Source of the DNA: HGM04593 sp045661225
GTDB lineage: Bacteria; Bacteroidota; Bacteroidia; Bacteroidales; Bacteroidaceae
Assembly: GCA_045661225.1 (NCBI GenBank)
Contig: JAZRFF010000003.1
Coordinates: 62,001 to 126,000, forward strand
Direction: 5' to 3'
DNA: 64,000 bases
The notes beneath the pieces are model-generated. The model was given only the letters and a program-made list of their open reading frames with translations. It was not told the origin of the DNA and did no database searches. Shown one piece after another: positions 15,527 through 24,210 of this stretch. Each line of letters opens with the position of its first letter. Position 1 is the stretch's first letter. The position numbers and the translations under genes were made by a program.

Positions 15527-16942
15527 ATGTCAAAAAGGGTACCACCGTTAATTATTCAAAAAAGGGAAAAAGAGGGCAAGCGACAGAAACCATTTACAGT
15601 CCCGGACGTTATAAAGAATAAAAAAACGATGGACGAAGAGTTTAAGAAAAAAGCAACAGAGCACCACAGTGGCATTAAAGCCGGAAGAACAGAGCCGGAG
15701 CCCAAAAAGCCGTTCGACACCCCCGAAGAACCGTCACTTGCCAATCTGCCGGACGCCACAAGGCACGCCTTGGAAATTCACAAGGAGCGCTGGAAAGCCT
15801 ACAGGTACACCAACAAAGGCAATCTGGTGGCTGTAGTTTCCAACGGAAGCCACATTGACGGAGCGGGCAATGTAGGAGCAACAGCCTCGAAGCCCATTAT
15901 GGAAGATAAAGCAATGCTCTTCAAGACATTCGCCGACATAGACGCCTTTGACATTGAAATAAATGACGAAAATCCCGACAATGCAATTGCCACTATACAG
16001 TCAATAGCCCCCACGTTCGGTGCCATAAACCTCGAAGGAATAAAGACACCCGACAGTTTCTATATTGCCGACAAGTTGCAACGCCTGCTCGACATTCCTG
16101 TTATAGACGACAACAAGCATAGCGCAGTTGTCGGCATCGTAACCACATTGATTCACTTTTGCCACACTACCGGCAAAGATATTGAGCGAATAAAGATTGT
16201 TGTATGCGCTGCAGAAAGCCCGGGGCTCTCCATTGCTGAAATACTCTGCAATGTTGGAGCCCAAAAAGAGAATATAACAACAATAAACAGCAAAAAGAGT
16301 GTAAGCGCGCAGTGCATAAACGCCGATGGCAGGATTGGTATATCATCAGCAGCAAACGACTGTGCAACATTAACACAGGCTATAATAAATGCCGATGTTT
16401 TTATCGGAGCAGCGTGCAACGCCATTCTCAATGACGCAGAACTTGAAATTATGTCCGAGCGACCCATAATATTCGTTCCGGCGCACCACACACCCGCTAA
16501 TTTCCCTGAGCGCGCCCACAATATAAGACCCGACGCACTCATATTCACAAGCGACACATCGCAGCCCAATGGCATAAACTGTTCGCTCCTTACCCCGTAT
16601 CTTCTGCGTGGAGCACTCGACACTCTTTCGACAAGCATAAACGATACAATGCTCACGGCCGCAGCAAAAGCCATAATCGATTACAGAAACGCAAAGCCCT
16701 GCAACGGATTGTCACCTTTCGAGGTCGGGAACGGCGAACTGCTCACCCTGATAGCTGCCGCAGTGGCACACGCTGCCATCGACAGCGGAGTGGCAAGACG
16801 CAGCATAGTCTCGTTCGGCGAATACCGCGACACACTCCTGTCGAGAGTAAACAACAAACATTCATTTGCCAAAGAGAATGTACGCCACCACAGCAAAATA
16901 AGAAGCCACTCAGGACACGAGAACCGCAAAGAAAAATTGTAA
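15527..16942 (+). CDS. Malic-enzyme-like pseudoenzyme
   Basis: Residues about 75-450 of this 471-residue protein align by eye with NAD(P)-malic enzymes: YTNKGNLVAVVSNG, ASKPIMEDKAMLFKTFADID, DAFDIEIND, PTFGAINLEGIKTPDSF and RGALD. The working parts are missing. About 37 residues normally between ALEIH and YTNKGN, including the catalytic-Tyr motif SLAYSPGVA, are absent. The metal motif HDDQHGTA reads IDDNKHSA, the NAD-binding VxGAGAAA reads VVCAAESPG, and the NPxPE block is HHTPA. The first 75 residues are a Lys/Glu-rich extension. The frame is open for 471 codons, so it seems maintained. A regulatory or binding role is an inference. An internal Met at residue 35 is an alternative start. Confidence 0.75.
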   Translation: MSKRVPPLIIQKREKEGKRQKPFTVPDVIKNKKTMDEEFKKKATEHHSGIKAGRTEPEPKKPFDTPEEPSLANLPDATRHALEIHKERWKAYRYTNKGNLVAVVSNGSHIDGAGNVGATASKPIMEDKAMLFKTFADIDAFDIEINDENPDNAIATIQSIAPTFGAINLEGIKTPDSFYIADKLQRLLDIPVIDDNKHSAVVGIVTTLIHFCHTTGKDIERIKIVVCAAESPGLSIAEILCNVGAQKENITTINSKKSVSAQCINADGRIGISSAANDCATLTQAIINADVFIGAACNAILNDAELEIMSERPIIFVPAHHTPANFPERAHNIRPDALIFTSDTSQPNGINCSLLTPYLLRGALDTLSTSINDTMLTAAAKAIIDYRNAKPCNGLSPFEVGNGELLTLIAAAVAHAAIDSGVARRSIVSFGEYRDTLLSRVNNKHSFAKENVRHHSKIRSHSGHENRKEKL

Positions 16943-16962
16943 CACCCATAAAACAAGCAACA

Positions 16963-17166
16963 ATGAGACTATACACTATAACAAGCAACCCCAACCACAG
17001 ACTCTTCGAGAGTTATAATTTTAAAAACACCCCGATTGACGAAGATGAATACAACGATGACTTTGACGACACCCCCAGCGAGGTCGACGAAGAAGCATAT
17101 GAAGACTACAACAGCGACGAAGATAGTTACATTGACAATGATGATTACAACGAAGACTACGAATAG
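16963..17166 (+). CDS. 67-residue highly acidic protein
   Basis: The ORF begins 21 bp after the malic-like gene and encodes 67 residues. The first 24 are near neutral (MRLYTITSNPNHRLFESYNF), and the rest is almost entirely Asp, Glu, Tyr, Asn and Ser in loose repeats of the type E-D-Y-N-x-D. No homologue is recognised. The acidic tail could bind metal or a basic partner, such as the Lys-rich N-terminus of the upstream protein, but that is speculation. Low-complexity GAY-rich DNA could also give such an ORF by chance, so reality is uncertain. Confidence 0.45.
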   Translation: MRLYTITSNPNHRLFESYNFKNTPIDEDEYNDDFDDTPSEVDEEAYEDYNSDEDSYIDNDDYNEDYE

Positions 17167-17172
17167 TCCTTT

Positions 17173-17295
17173 ATGCAGCAGCCATACGCAAACATTAAAG
17201 TCCAGGCAATTGCCGCCGAGAGCCACCCCACGACCAATTGCGACTTTCTGCAAAAAGCGACAGAAAGCCTTTGTTTAGACAAAAGCACACAATAA
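17173..17295 (+). CDS. Possible 40-residue peptide
   Basis: A short ORF starts 7 bp after the acidic protein ends and encodes 40 residues (MQQPYANIKVQAIAAESHPT at the start, two Cys). It has no signal peptide or known motif. Only its spacing and a codon pattern like its neighbours support it. It may be a chance ORF. Confidence 0.25.
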   Translation: MQQPYANIKVQAIAAESHPTTNCDFLQKATESLCLDKSTQ

Positions 17296-17366
17296 AGCCA
17301 AGAAAAAAATTAAGAAAGCCCATTAAAAAAAGGTAAAAAAAGCGTCGGATAACACTCGCTATTTAC

Positions 17367-17395
17367 TAACTTTGCCGTTGCAGAAAATTCTGCAA
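17367..17395 (+). promoter_or_regulatory. -7 element and adjacent inverted repeat before DUF4494-yggS
   Basis: TAACTTTG (17367-17374) matches the Bacteroidota -7 box. Three bases later an inverted repeat TTGCAGAA-AA-TTCTGCAA (17378-17395) would lie at or just after the transcription start, a position suited to a repressor site. No -33 TTTG was found at normal spacing. Confidence 0.5.
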
Positions 17396-17425
17396 TATTG
17401 ACGTAATATATAAAAGTAAAGAAAT

Positions 17426-17863
17426 ATGATACAAAGTTGGTTCGAGTGCAAAGTCACTTATGAGCGTGCAGGCGAGAAAGGTCTGAACACAAAAGTTAAC
17501 GAGGTCTATCTTGTACAAGGCTTCACATTTACCGAGATTGAGAAACGCCTGACACAAGAGATTCAGCCACAGGTTACAGGCGAGTTCAACATAAACAAGA
17601 TGGAACGCACAAAGTACAACGAGCTTGTCGACAGCACAAGCGAAACAGCCGACAAGTGGTTCAAGTGCAAAATAACTATGGTTACCATAGACGAAGTCTC
17701 GGCCAAGGAGAAAAAGTCATCGGTTGTAATTCTTGTAAAGGCCGAGGACGTTACCACAGCCGTAAAGAACCTCAACAAACATATGGAAGATTCAATTATG
17801 GACTACAACCTTGCATCGGTCAACGAGAGTCCCATTGTAGACATATTCCACTATGAGGCCTAA
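17426..17863 (+). CDS. DUF4494 family protein
   Basis: The 145-residue cytosolic protein starts MIQSWFECKVTYERAGEKGL and matches the Bacteroidota DUF4494 family in length and edge motifs (W-F-E-C-K at the start, WFKCKITMVTIDE in the middle, SPIVDIFHYE at the end). The two halves (residues 3-45 and 80-145) look like repeated beta-alpha-beta units. It overlaps the yggS start by 11 bp. Such close coupling suggests a shared operon and perhaps a related role, but the function of DUF4494 is unknown. Confidence 0.88.
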   Translation: MIQSWFECKVTYERAGEKGLNTKVNEVYLVQGFTFTEIEKRLTQEIQPQVTGEFNINKMERTKYNELVDSTSETADKWFKCKITMVTIDEVSAKEKKSSVVILVKAEDVTTAVKNLNKHMEDSIMDYNLASVNESPIVDIFHYEA

Positions 17864-18524
17864 AGGCAATATAGCAGAAAGAATAGAAGCAATACGCGCT
17901 ACCCTCGCTCCGGGGGTAACGCTCATTGCCGTATCCAAATACCACCCGGCAGAAGCCATAGAGGCTGCATACGGCGCCGGACAAAGAGATTTTGGCGAGA
18001 GTAAAGCCCAAGACCTTGTAGCCAAACAGCAAATGTTGCCAAGCGACATAAAATGGCACTTTATAGGACATTTGCAAAGCAACAAAATAAAATACATAGC
18101 TCCATTCATACACCTTATACACAGCATCGACAGCCTGCGTCTGCTTGCAGAGGTAAACAAACAAGGAGCAAAGATAGGGCGCGTAATTCCCTGTTTGTTA
18201 CAGATACACATTGCACAGGAAGAGACAAAATTCGGCTTCACCCCCGACGAATGCCTGCAAATGCTCGACAATAACGAATGGCGCGCTCTTGAGAATATAG
18301 AAATACGCGGGTTAATGTGTATGGCAAGCAACACCGACGACGACGAGCAGATTGCAACGGAATTCTCGGCTGTAAAAGAACTTTTCGACAACATCAAGCG
18401 CACCCATTTTGCCAATGACGCCCGTTTCTCAATACTATCGGCAGGAATGAGCGACGACTACCCCATTGCCATCAAGCACGGCAGCACCCACATACGCGTC
18501 GGGTCGAGCATATTCGCCGAATAA
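17853..18524 (+). CDS. yggS: YggS-family PLP homeostasis protein
   Basis: The 223-residue single-domain alanine-racemase-fold protein binds pyridoxal phosphate and buffers vitamin B6 and 2-ketoacid metabolism, without known catalysis. The PLP lysine is K29 in LIAVSKYHP. Other family motifs are DFGESKAQDL, WHFIGHLQSNKIKYI, IHSIDS, the GLMCMAS segment, FSILSAGMSDDYPIAIKHGSTHIRVGS split over the C-terminal phosphate-binding loop, and the FAE ending. The ATG start overlaps the end of the DUF4494 gene, indicating translational coupling. The 3' end converges with the AbgT-like gene, 3 bp away. Confidence 0.94.
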   Translation: MRPKGNIAERIEAIRATLAPGVTLIAVSKYHPAEAIEAAYGAGQRDFGESKAQDLVAKQQMLPSDIKWHFIGHLQSNKIKYIAPFIHLIHSIDSLRLLAEVNKQGAKIGRVIPCLLQIHIAQEETKFGFTPDECLQMLDNNEWRALENIEIRGLMCMASNTDDDEQIATEFSAVKELFDNIKRTHFANDARFSILSAGMSDDYPIAIKHGSTHIRVGSSIFAE

Positions 18525-18527
18525 GAA

Positions 18528-19253
18528 CTACCCTCTTTTTATACACCGCAAGGCAATAATATAGACAAAAGGCAAGGCGTACAGGGCAAATTCCAACAAA
18601 CCTTCCCAAAGATAAATCCACGCAGCGGGAACAAGGCGCGTGTAAAGCAGGCAAGGAATAATACACGATGCCGGCAACATAGCCACCAATGCCGGAACGA
18701 ACATTGCCAGCACTTTTCCCGACGATTCAACGACGTCGAACAACGTACGGTAGTTTCCATACAGAAATCCATAAACCAGCGAAAATACCAACACGCCGGC
18801 AAACAATAGCAACAGCCACCCGCGTGCCAACGGCGATGCCGCCACACCCCCCGAAACGCCCATAAGCACGTTCCAGGGCGACACGGTGCAGGCAAAAAGA
18901 AGCACGCAGTACAACAAAAGAGCAATAAATGCAAAAAGGAACGAACGCTGTTCATTCCGGCTCACGCGCCCGTTTGTCAGCAGTCGCCCCAGGAACGACA
19001 GAGCCCCGGACCCCATAAGAAGCCCGGACATAAGCAACAGAAAAAGCACGCTTCCCAAAGGCGCTGCATTTAACACATCATCAACACTCAGCAACACCCG
19101 ACGCACCCCACTGCCGCTCAACAGCGACACAAGAGATGTTTCACCGTCAATAAACAGCTGACAAGCCCCCACAAGCCACGAGGCAAGCCCAATCAGCACA
19201 AGCGACAAGGCATAGAACAATGCCGGATAATATGCAACTCGCGGACTATTCAT
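18528..19253 (-). CDS. AbgT-like integral membrane protein (short form)
   Basis: The start at 19253 (ATG overlapping the regulator stop codon as ATGAATAG) gives 241 residues with about six hydrophobic helices. The segments SLLSGSGVRRVL, SPWNVLMGVSGG and SPLARGW resemble a group of short Bacteroidales membrane proteins usually labelled AbgT-family (p-aminobenzoyl-glutamate transporter). It is about half the length of true AbgT, so transport activity is doubtful. It is the last gene of a sensor kinase-regulator operon and may be a signalling accessory or a target. The family call is by remembered similarity and moderately sure. Confidence 0.6.
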   Translation of the reverse strand: MNSPRVAYYPALFYALSLVLIGLASWLVGACQLFIDGETSLVSLLSGSGVRRVLLSVDDVLNAAPLGSVLFLLLMSGLLMGSGALSFLGRLLTNGRVSRNEQRSFLFAFIALLLYCVLLFACTVSPWNVLMGVSGGVAASPLARGWLLLLFAGVLVFSLVYGFLYGNYRTLFDVVESSGKVLAMFVPALVAMLPASCIIPCLLYTRLVPAAWIYLWEGLLEFALYALPFVYIIALRCIKRG

Positions 19254-19965
19254 CGGGTTCAAGATTTTCAGCATCTATAATGTGCAATTCTATCGCACGC
19301 ACTACAAGACGCGTTACATTTATGCCACGTTGCTCATTTTCCGGAAAAAGACGTGTCACAAGGTCGGCCTGACGTTTTTCGAGCGACTTTACGCCAAAAG
19401 GCATCGTTTTGAGCGAAGCTATCATCTCCTTTGTATAGCCAAGTGCAAGATGACGTAAAAAACACTCGTCATAACGGTCAATATCGTACTCAATCAACGA
19501 CTTGCGATGCTCTGCGTCGCGTTTGACAAACTCACAGAAACGTCCTGTTATCTTTTCGAGGATAGGTTGGTTAAAGACATTCTTTTTTCCGGCCATCACA
19601 CTATAAATCTCGTGCTTTGTAAGCAATTCGCCGGTTTTCAATGCAATGCCGTCGGCGCCGGCAGCAAGAACATCAACCCACAGTTTTTCATTCAGCAATT
19701 CGCCGGTAAACACAAGTACCTTCATTTGCGGAAGTTCCCTCTTTACCATTCTGCAAATTTCAACCCCGACAGTTGTCGAACCACCCAGACCAAGGTCAAG
19801 CAACAGCAGTTCCGGAACCTGTTTGGCGAGAAGGCCGGCAAGTTCGTCCTCATTCGACGCGACACCTATAATATCGGCTTCGGGAATCTCGCTGCGGAAA
19901 ATCTCCTCAGTCCCCTTAAGTTCCAGTTTCGCGTCCTCTACTATTATAACTGTAAATTTATCCAT
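19246..19965 (-). CDS. Two-component response regulator
   Basis: The 239-residue protein has a receiver domain (1-125) with acidic pocket E10-D11, phosphoacceptor D57 in LLLLDLGLGG, the conserved Thr in VLVFTGE and Lys in GIALKTGE. The C-terminal part (about 165-239) contains LALGYTKEMIASL and VKSLEKRQADLVTRLF, which look like a divergent LuxR/GerE-type helix-turn-helix. It starts 3 bp after the giant sensor kinase gene, its presumed partner, and overlaps the following AbgT-like gene by 8 bp. The output is probably transcriptional; targets are unknown. Confidence 0.88.
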   Translation of the reverse strand: MDKFTVIIVEDAKLELKGTEEIFRSEIPEADIIGVASNEDELAGLLAKQVPELLLLDLGLGGSTTVGVEICRMVKRELPQMKVLVFTGELLNEKLWVDVLAAGADGIALKTGELLTKHEIYSVMAGKKNVFNQPILEKITGRFCEFVKRDAEHRKSLIEYDIDRYDECFLRHLALGYTKEMIASLKTMPFGVKSLEKRQADLVTRLFPENEQRGINVTRLVVRAIELHIIDAENLEPDE

Positions 19966-19968
19966 ATT

Positions 19969-22900
19969 TTATTTAGGCAATGTAAACATTATTACTGTAC
20001 CCGAGACATCGGAACGCGCCTCCATTCGGCTGCCACGACGTCCGGTATTATCCTCGTGCAGCCTCACAATTTCCTTGGCTGCAAGATACTCCATTCCAAC
20101 AAGAGAGCCGTCGGCTGTCAAATTCCGTTGCGTGGGCATAAAAAGGTCCGACACCTCATCGCTCGTCAGCACAAGCCTGCTGTCAAGAAGTTCCACCCTT
20201 ACGGAATCGCCAATATCCACCGCGCGCAGTTGCAGAACCCCCTCCCCATCGAGCTTCAGCGAGGCATCGACAAGCGACTCGAGCAGATAGCCTACAAGGT
20301 CGCGGTCAACACTCACGAACGCCGCTGTCGGCTCGCACACGACAGACACCTGTCGCATAAGTTTCCTGCAACGACGCGCCGCATAAGCCACAGCCTCATC
20401 GAAGAGCGACTGCAGCTCAACTGTCGAAACAGAAAAGCACCTGTCGTCGAGCTCACGCTTCGCACAGTTGCCCAAAATGCCGAATATCGAGCTGTAGTAC
20501 TCCATAAGCTCACGCATTGCAACAAGAGCACTTTCCCACCCCTCTTTACCGGGTTCGGAACGCTCGACAAGAGTACGTATGCGACTGGGGTAATAAATAG
20601 TCTCGTGTTTCACAACCGAAAGACAGTTATCAAGTACCATATTCTGTACGTGAAGACGATTCTCTTCGAATTTCATTCTCTCGGCCTGTTCCTCAAGTTC
20701 CTCAAGCGCTATATAGCTATTTTCCACGCGCACAAGGGCGTGATTGACTACTGCGGCTGTGTAATTTGTCACAAGTTCAAGACTAAGCACTTCGTCCCCT
20801 ACAAGCTGACGTTGCGTAACAACCTCAAGCGCCCCGATGACGGTACATTCATCGGCCGACACCACATTGAGCGGCAACACTCGCAAAAGCCCGTCGGGCG
20901 AAACATACTGACTACCGCTCTCAATAGCACCGAGCATAAAAATATCAGCACCTTGATTCTGTTGAAGACTGCCCGCCGAGGCTGTCACAGCCCCCCTGTC
21001 GCCCACATTCAATGTAAGTACAAGTTTATCTATACGCAACCCCTCGCCCAGACTGTCATAAATAACATTAACCACACTGCGTAGCAGCGTTTCGGGTGCA
21101 ATACGTTCGTTTCCGGTTGTGACCATAAGCAGTCGCTTGTTGGCGTCGAGCACCATACGTTCATTGTTCCTCTCAATAACATTATGACGCACATAAGAGA
21201 CCACTCCCGACAATATCAGAAGCAAAAGCAACAAAAGCAAAAGAGTTACAGCAACCAGCCTGCTGTTAAGCGCAATCTCCGTCGACACATAACGGTCGGC
21301 AAGCCCTTTATCCTCGTGCACAAGACGGTAGAGAGAGGTATATACATAATTGCAATACCTATATTGTTGCCATCGGCGCAATGCAAGCGAGGCTACAGCC
21401 GATTCGTTGCGTATATCAAGAATATTATAATAAATATCCTCTTTCAGCGAGTCGGGAAAGAGCGCCTCGCGCCACCATTTAAGTTCGGCTGCGGCACCCG
21501 CGCCAAGAGTGAGCGTGTCGTTGCCGCCTATGCTGCTTCTGTAAAAATCGTTCAATAGCCCAATGGCACTTTGCGCATACCCCATAGAGCGTTCATAGTC
21601 GCCATCTACATTGCTATAGTACAACGAGTCGGCATACTCCGACACTCTTTTCAGGCGTTCATCGGCAAACGTGTCCGACACCGGCAACAGCATCAACAAC
21701 AGCAGAGCGATGCGTAGCACCCCCTTAGGCAGCCGGAACGAGAAACGGCTCCCGTGTCCGGGCTTGCTCTTGATGTCCATACGGCACACATCAAAAAGCG
21801 CATCGGTCTTACGGTATTTTTCAATGATTCCCTTGCAGTTCATAAGCCCGAAGCCGCCACCCTTGTTCTTTGACTGCATAAGCGCATTGTCGCGCCCAAT
21901 CTCCGAAGCATCATAGACCTTTTCAACAAGAATCTTGTCAATATCGTCAGCCGAGATTCCTATGCCCGTGTCAATAACACCAATCTCGACATAGGTATCA
22001 CCTTCGACACCCTCCACAAGCACAGAGCCACCTTCGGGTGTGAATTTGACAGCATTTTCGACAAGGGTATTCACCATAAAAAGCGTCAGACTTTTGTCGG
22101 CCTTCACAATAGCTTCCGAATCCCTCACTTTGAGCTCCAATCCCTTTCTTTCGAGCAAAGGTTTACTCTTCTTTATTATCGCAAAAATATCGACAAGCGC
22201 AAAATTCTCGACACGCAGGTTCAGTTCCCCCTTACGCATCTTAATCCAGCGCTCCTGTATCACGTTCAACTCATCGAGTCTGTCGGTAAGTTCGGCCACA
22301 TAACTCAATTTGCGCCGCGCATCGTCTACAGGCATCGTGCCCGAAAGAGCATTAAGCTCGCCTATTATACGGTCAATATAAGGCCTCATACACATTAGCA
22401 CCGACACCGACACACGCTTAAGCAGATTCTCGCGTTTGTGTTCCGAAAGGTAGATTGAATAAGCCTTACGTTGTTCGGCAGCCCGTTCACTCTCATCGCT
22501 TATGTTCGACAAGCGCAACCCCTCTTCTACCGCAACAGCCACATACGGCACAAGCATTGCGAGTATAGATTTTTTCTCGGGCAAAAGAGGGCACTCGGTG
22601 GCAACATAAAGAGTATCGGTGGCTGAGTGCATATAGTTCAAAGGAAACTCGTACACATTAGCACCCTGCACAGAATTTTCGTCAAGCAGAGCAGCAACCG
22701 AGAATCGTGTCGCCCCCGAAAAGCCGCCTAAGCTATCGTCGAGCAGCGCCGATATTGCCCCACACAGCTCCTCTTTGCTGCCCGCTTCGCGTGGCAGAAG
22801 CGGCAATAACCCTCGACACACACCCTGCAACTGCTTCAGGTTGGCCGAATAGAGAATTGTATGCCTGCGACGTCGGCGGAACATTACTGCAACCGCAACA

Positions 22901-24210
22901 ACAGCCGCAACGACAAGCAAGAGCAGCAACAGCAGCAGAATATCAAGACGTTCAATGCTCTTTTCGGCAATATCGACCTTACTCTCGAGTTCCTTGTTCA
23001 ATCGTGTGGCCGCAAGCAGTTCCAGATAAGAGTTTCTGTTTATGTTAGACGCCTCAATATCGTCAATGCCGGCAAAAGCACAGCTTGCTTCGCGCCTGAC
23101 ACTGAGCATACATTCGGGAATATTATACACAATACCCGAGTCGCCATACACACCATTGTCATACACATAGAGTGAATTTTCGGGCAACACGACGTGCGAC
23201 GGATAGTAACGGCTGTAATATTCGTTTATGTACCCGAGCGCAGTGTCAATATAACAAAGTGCACTATCGTAGCGCGCATACTCCGTGTTGCAAGAGGCCG
23301 CAACAGACAACGCCTCAATGGTCATATACCTGTCGCCGTAACGTTCGAACCCATTGACAGCGTCAAGCGCTAACGAATGCGAGAGCCATTCGGCCGACAA
23401 TCCCGTCACGTTCAGTGCCGCGTGATAGTCGGGAAGCTCGCGCACAAACTGCGCCACACGCAGGCTGTCGCGCATAGAAATTGCCAACAGCAGACTGTAA
23501 TTGGCATTGAGCCACTCTATGTCATCAGCAGCCATAATTGCCTGCCCCACACACAGCATCTTCAGACGCTCCACATTGTCTACAGTGTTATTGGCGACAA
23601 TCATTCGCGCATACATACGCAGAGCGGCATCATCGGCCTGCTCCGCATCGCGTTCAAGCGCCTCCAAAGCCTCGGCCTTCTCCTGCCGCATTCCAAGGTT
23701 CGAAAAATAACACACCGAGACTATGGAAAACTCAATTTTCGCCCGCACGAAACGCTCTCGGTCACTATCCGCAAGATAGTCAACCTCTTCGTTTATACGC
23801 TCTATCCTTGACAAGGCATCGGCACGGTAATCGAAAAAATGCCTGTTCTTCGACGTACGGTAGCACACCGTCATAAGCCCGACATCAGCCACAAGACGTT
23901 CAATCTCGCAGCGCGATTCGGCAAGCACCTTCTCGTATAGCGACACCGCAGCCACATAGTCCATACGCATCATCGCAGCATACCCCCGCGCATTGCAAGC
24001 AACCATCAGCAGTTCGTTTATGCCGTCGGCGGCCGTTTCAAGAGCTACAGCAACAGAGTCAAGCCGGGCAACGTCGGAATAGCGTGCAGCTGCCAGTTCC
24101 GTGCACAGCGAATCGGTGCGCAACCCATTATCGTCGGCACACGCCCCCCCGCCGCAAGACACTGTAAGCAACAGAAAAGAGACTAATATATACAATGTAA
24201 ATCTATTCAT
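19969..24210 (-). CDS. Giant sensor histidine kinase with two kinase-like modules
   Basis: The 1413-residue membrane protein begins with a signal or lipobox-like leader (LTVSC, Cys19) and a helical, TPR-like sensor region to about 415. A transmembrane helix (about 420-442) is followed by kinase module 1. This module has a dimerisation helix without a phosphoacceptor His (KRVSVSVLMCMRPYIDRI), but a good ATPase with N box NTLVENAVKFTPEGG (about 711), DTGIGI and GGGFGLMNCKGI. At about 828 a second hydrophobic leader starts (RIALLLLMLLPVSDTFADE), then another sensor region and a transmembrane helix (about 983-1006). Module 2 has an H box, VKHETIYYPSRI with His1202, but its ATPase has lost N and G-box residues. 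I associate this with Bacteroides DUF5112/DUF5113 kinases. The response regulator follows after 3 bp. Confidence 0.88.
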   Translation of the reverse strand: MNRFTLYILVSFLLLTVSCGGGACADDNGLRTDSLCTELAAARYSDVARLDSVAVALETAADGINELLMVACNARGYAAMMRMDYVAAVSLYEKVLAESRCEIERLVADVGLMTVCYRTSKNRHFFDYRADALSRIERINEEVDYLADSDRERFVRAKIEFSIVSVCYFSNLGMRQEKAEALEALERDAEQADDAALRMYARMIVANNTVDNVERLKMLCVGQAIMAADDIEWLNANYSLLLAISMRDSLRVAQFVRELPDYHAALNVTGLSAEWLSHSLALDAVNGFERYGDRYMTIEALSVAASCNTEYARYDSALCYIDTALGYINEYYSRYYPSHVVLPENSLYVYDNGVYGDSGIVYNIPECMLSVRREASCAFAGIDDIEASNINRNSYLELLAATRLNKELESKVDIAEKSIERLDILLLLLLLLVVAAVVAVAVMFRRRRRHTILYSANLKQLQGVCRGLLPLLPREAGSKEELCGAISALLDDSLGGFSGATRFSVAALLDENSVQGANVYEFPLNYMHSATDTLYVATECPLLPEKKSILAMLVPYVAVAVEEGLRLSNISDESERAAEQRKAYSIYLSEHKRENLLKRVSVSVLMCMRPYIDRIIGELNALSGTMPVDDARRKLSYVAELTDRLDELNVIQERWIKMRKGELNLRVENFALVDIFAIIKKSKPLLERKGLELKVRDSEAIVKADKSLTLFMVNTLVENAVKFTPEGGSVLVEGVEGDTYVEIGVIDTGIGISADDIDKILVEKVYDASEIGRDNALMQSKNKGGGFGLMNCKGIIEKYRKTDALFDVCRMDIKSKPGHGSRFSFRLPKGVLRIALLLLMLLPVSDTFADERLKRVSEYADSLYYSNVDGDYERSMGYAQSAIGLLNDFYRSSIGGNDTLTLGAGAAAELKWWREALFPDSLKEDIYYNILDIRNESAVASLALRRWQQYRYCNYVYTSLYRLVHEDKGLADRYVSTEIALNSRLVAVTLLLLLLLLLILSGVVSYVRHNVIERNNERMVLDANKRLLMVTTGNERIAPETLLRSVVNVIYDSLGEGLRIDKLVLTLNVGDRGAVTASAGSLQQNQGADIFMLGAIESGSQYVSPDGLLRVLPLNVVSADECTVIGALEVVTQRQLVGDEVLSLELVTNYTAAVVNHALVRVENSYIALEELEEQAERMKFEENRLHVQNMVLDNCLSVVKHETIYYPSRIRTLVERSEPGKEGWESALVAMRELMEYYSSIFGILGNCAKRELDDRCFSVSTVELQSLFDEAVAYAARRCRKLMRQVSVVCEPTAAFVSVDRDLVGYLLESLVDASLKLDGEGVLQLRAVDIGDSVRVELLDSRLVLTSDEVSDLFMPTQRNLTADGSLVGMEYLAAKEIVRLHEDNTGRRGSRMEARSDVSGTVIMFTLPK

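Noticed and set aside
19507..21084. Long plus-strand frame of over 500 codons
   Set aside because: It is antisense to the response regulator and sensor kinase; composition is Cys/His/Arg-rich shadow sequence with no domain.
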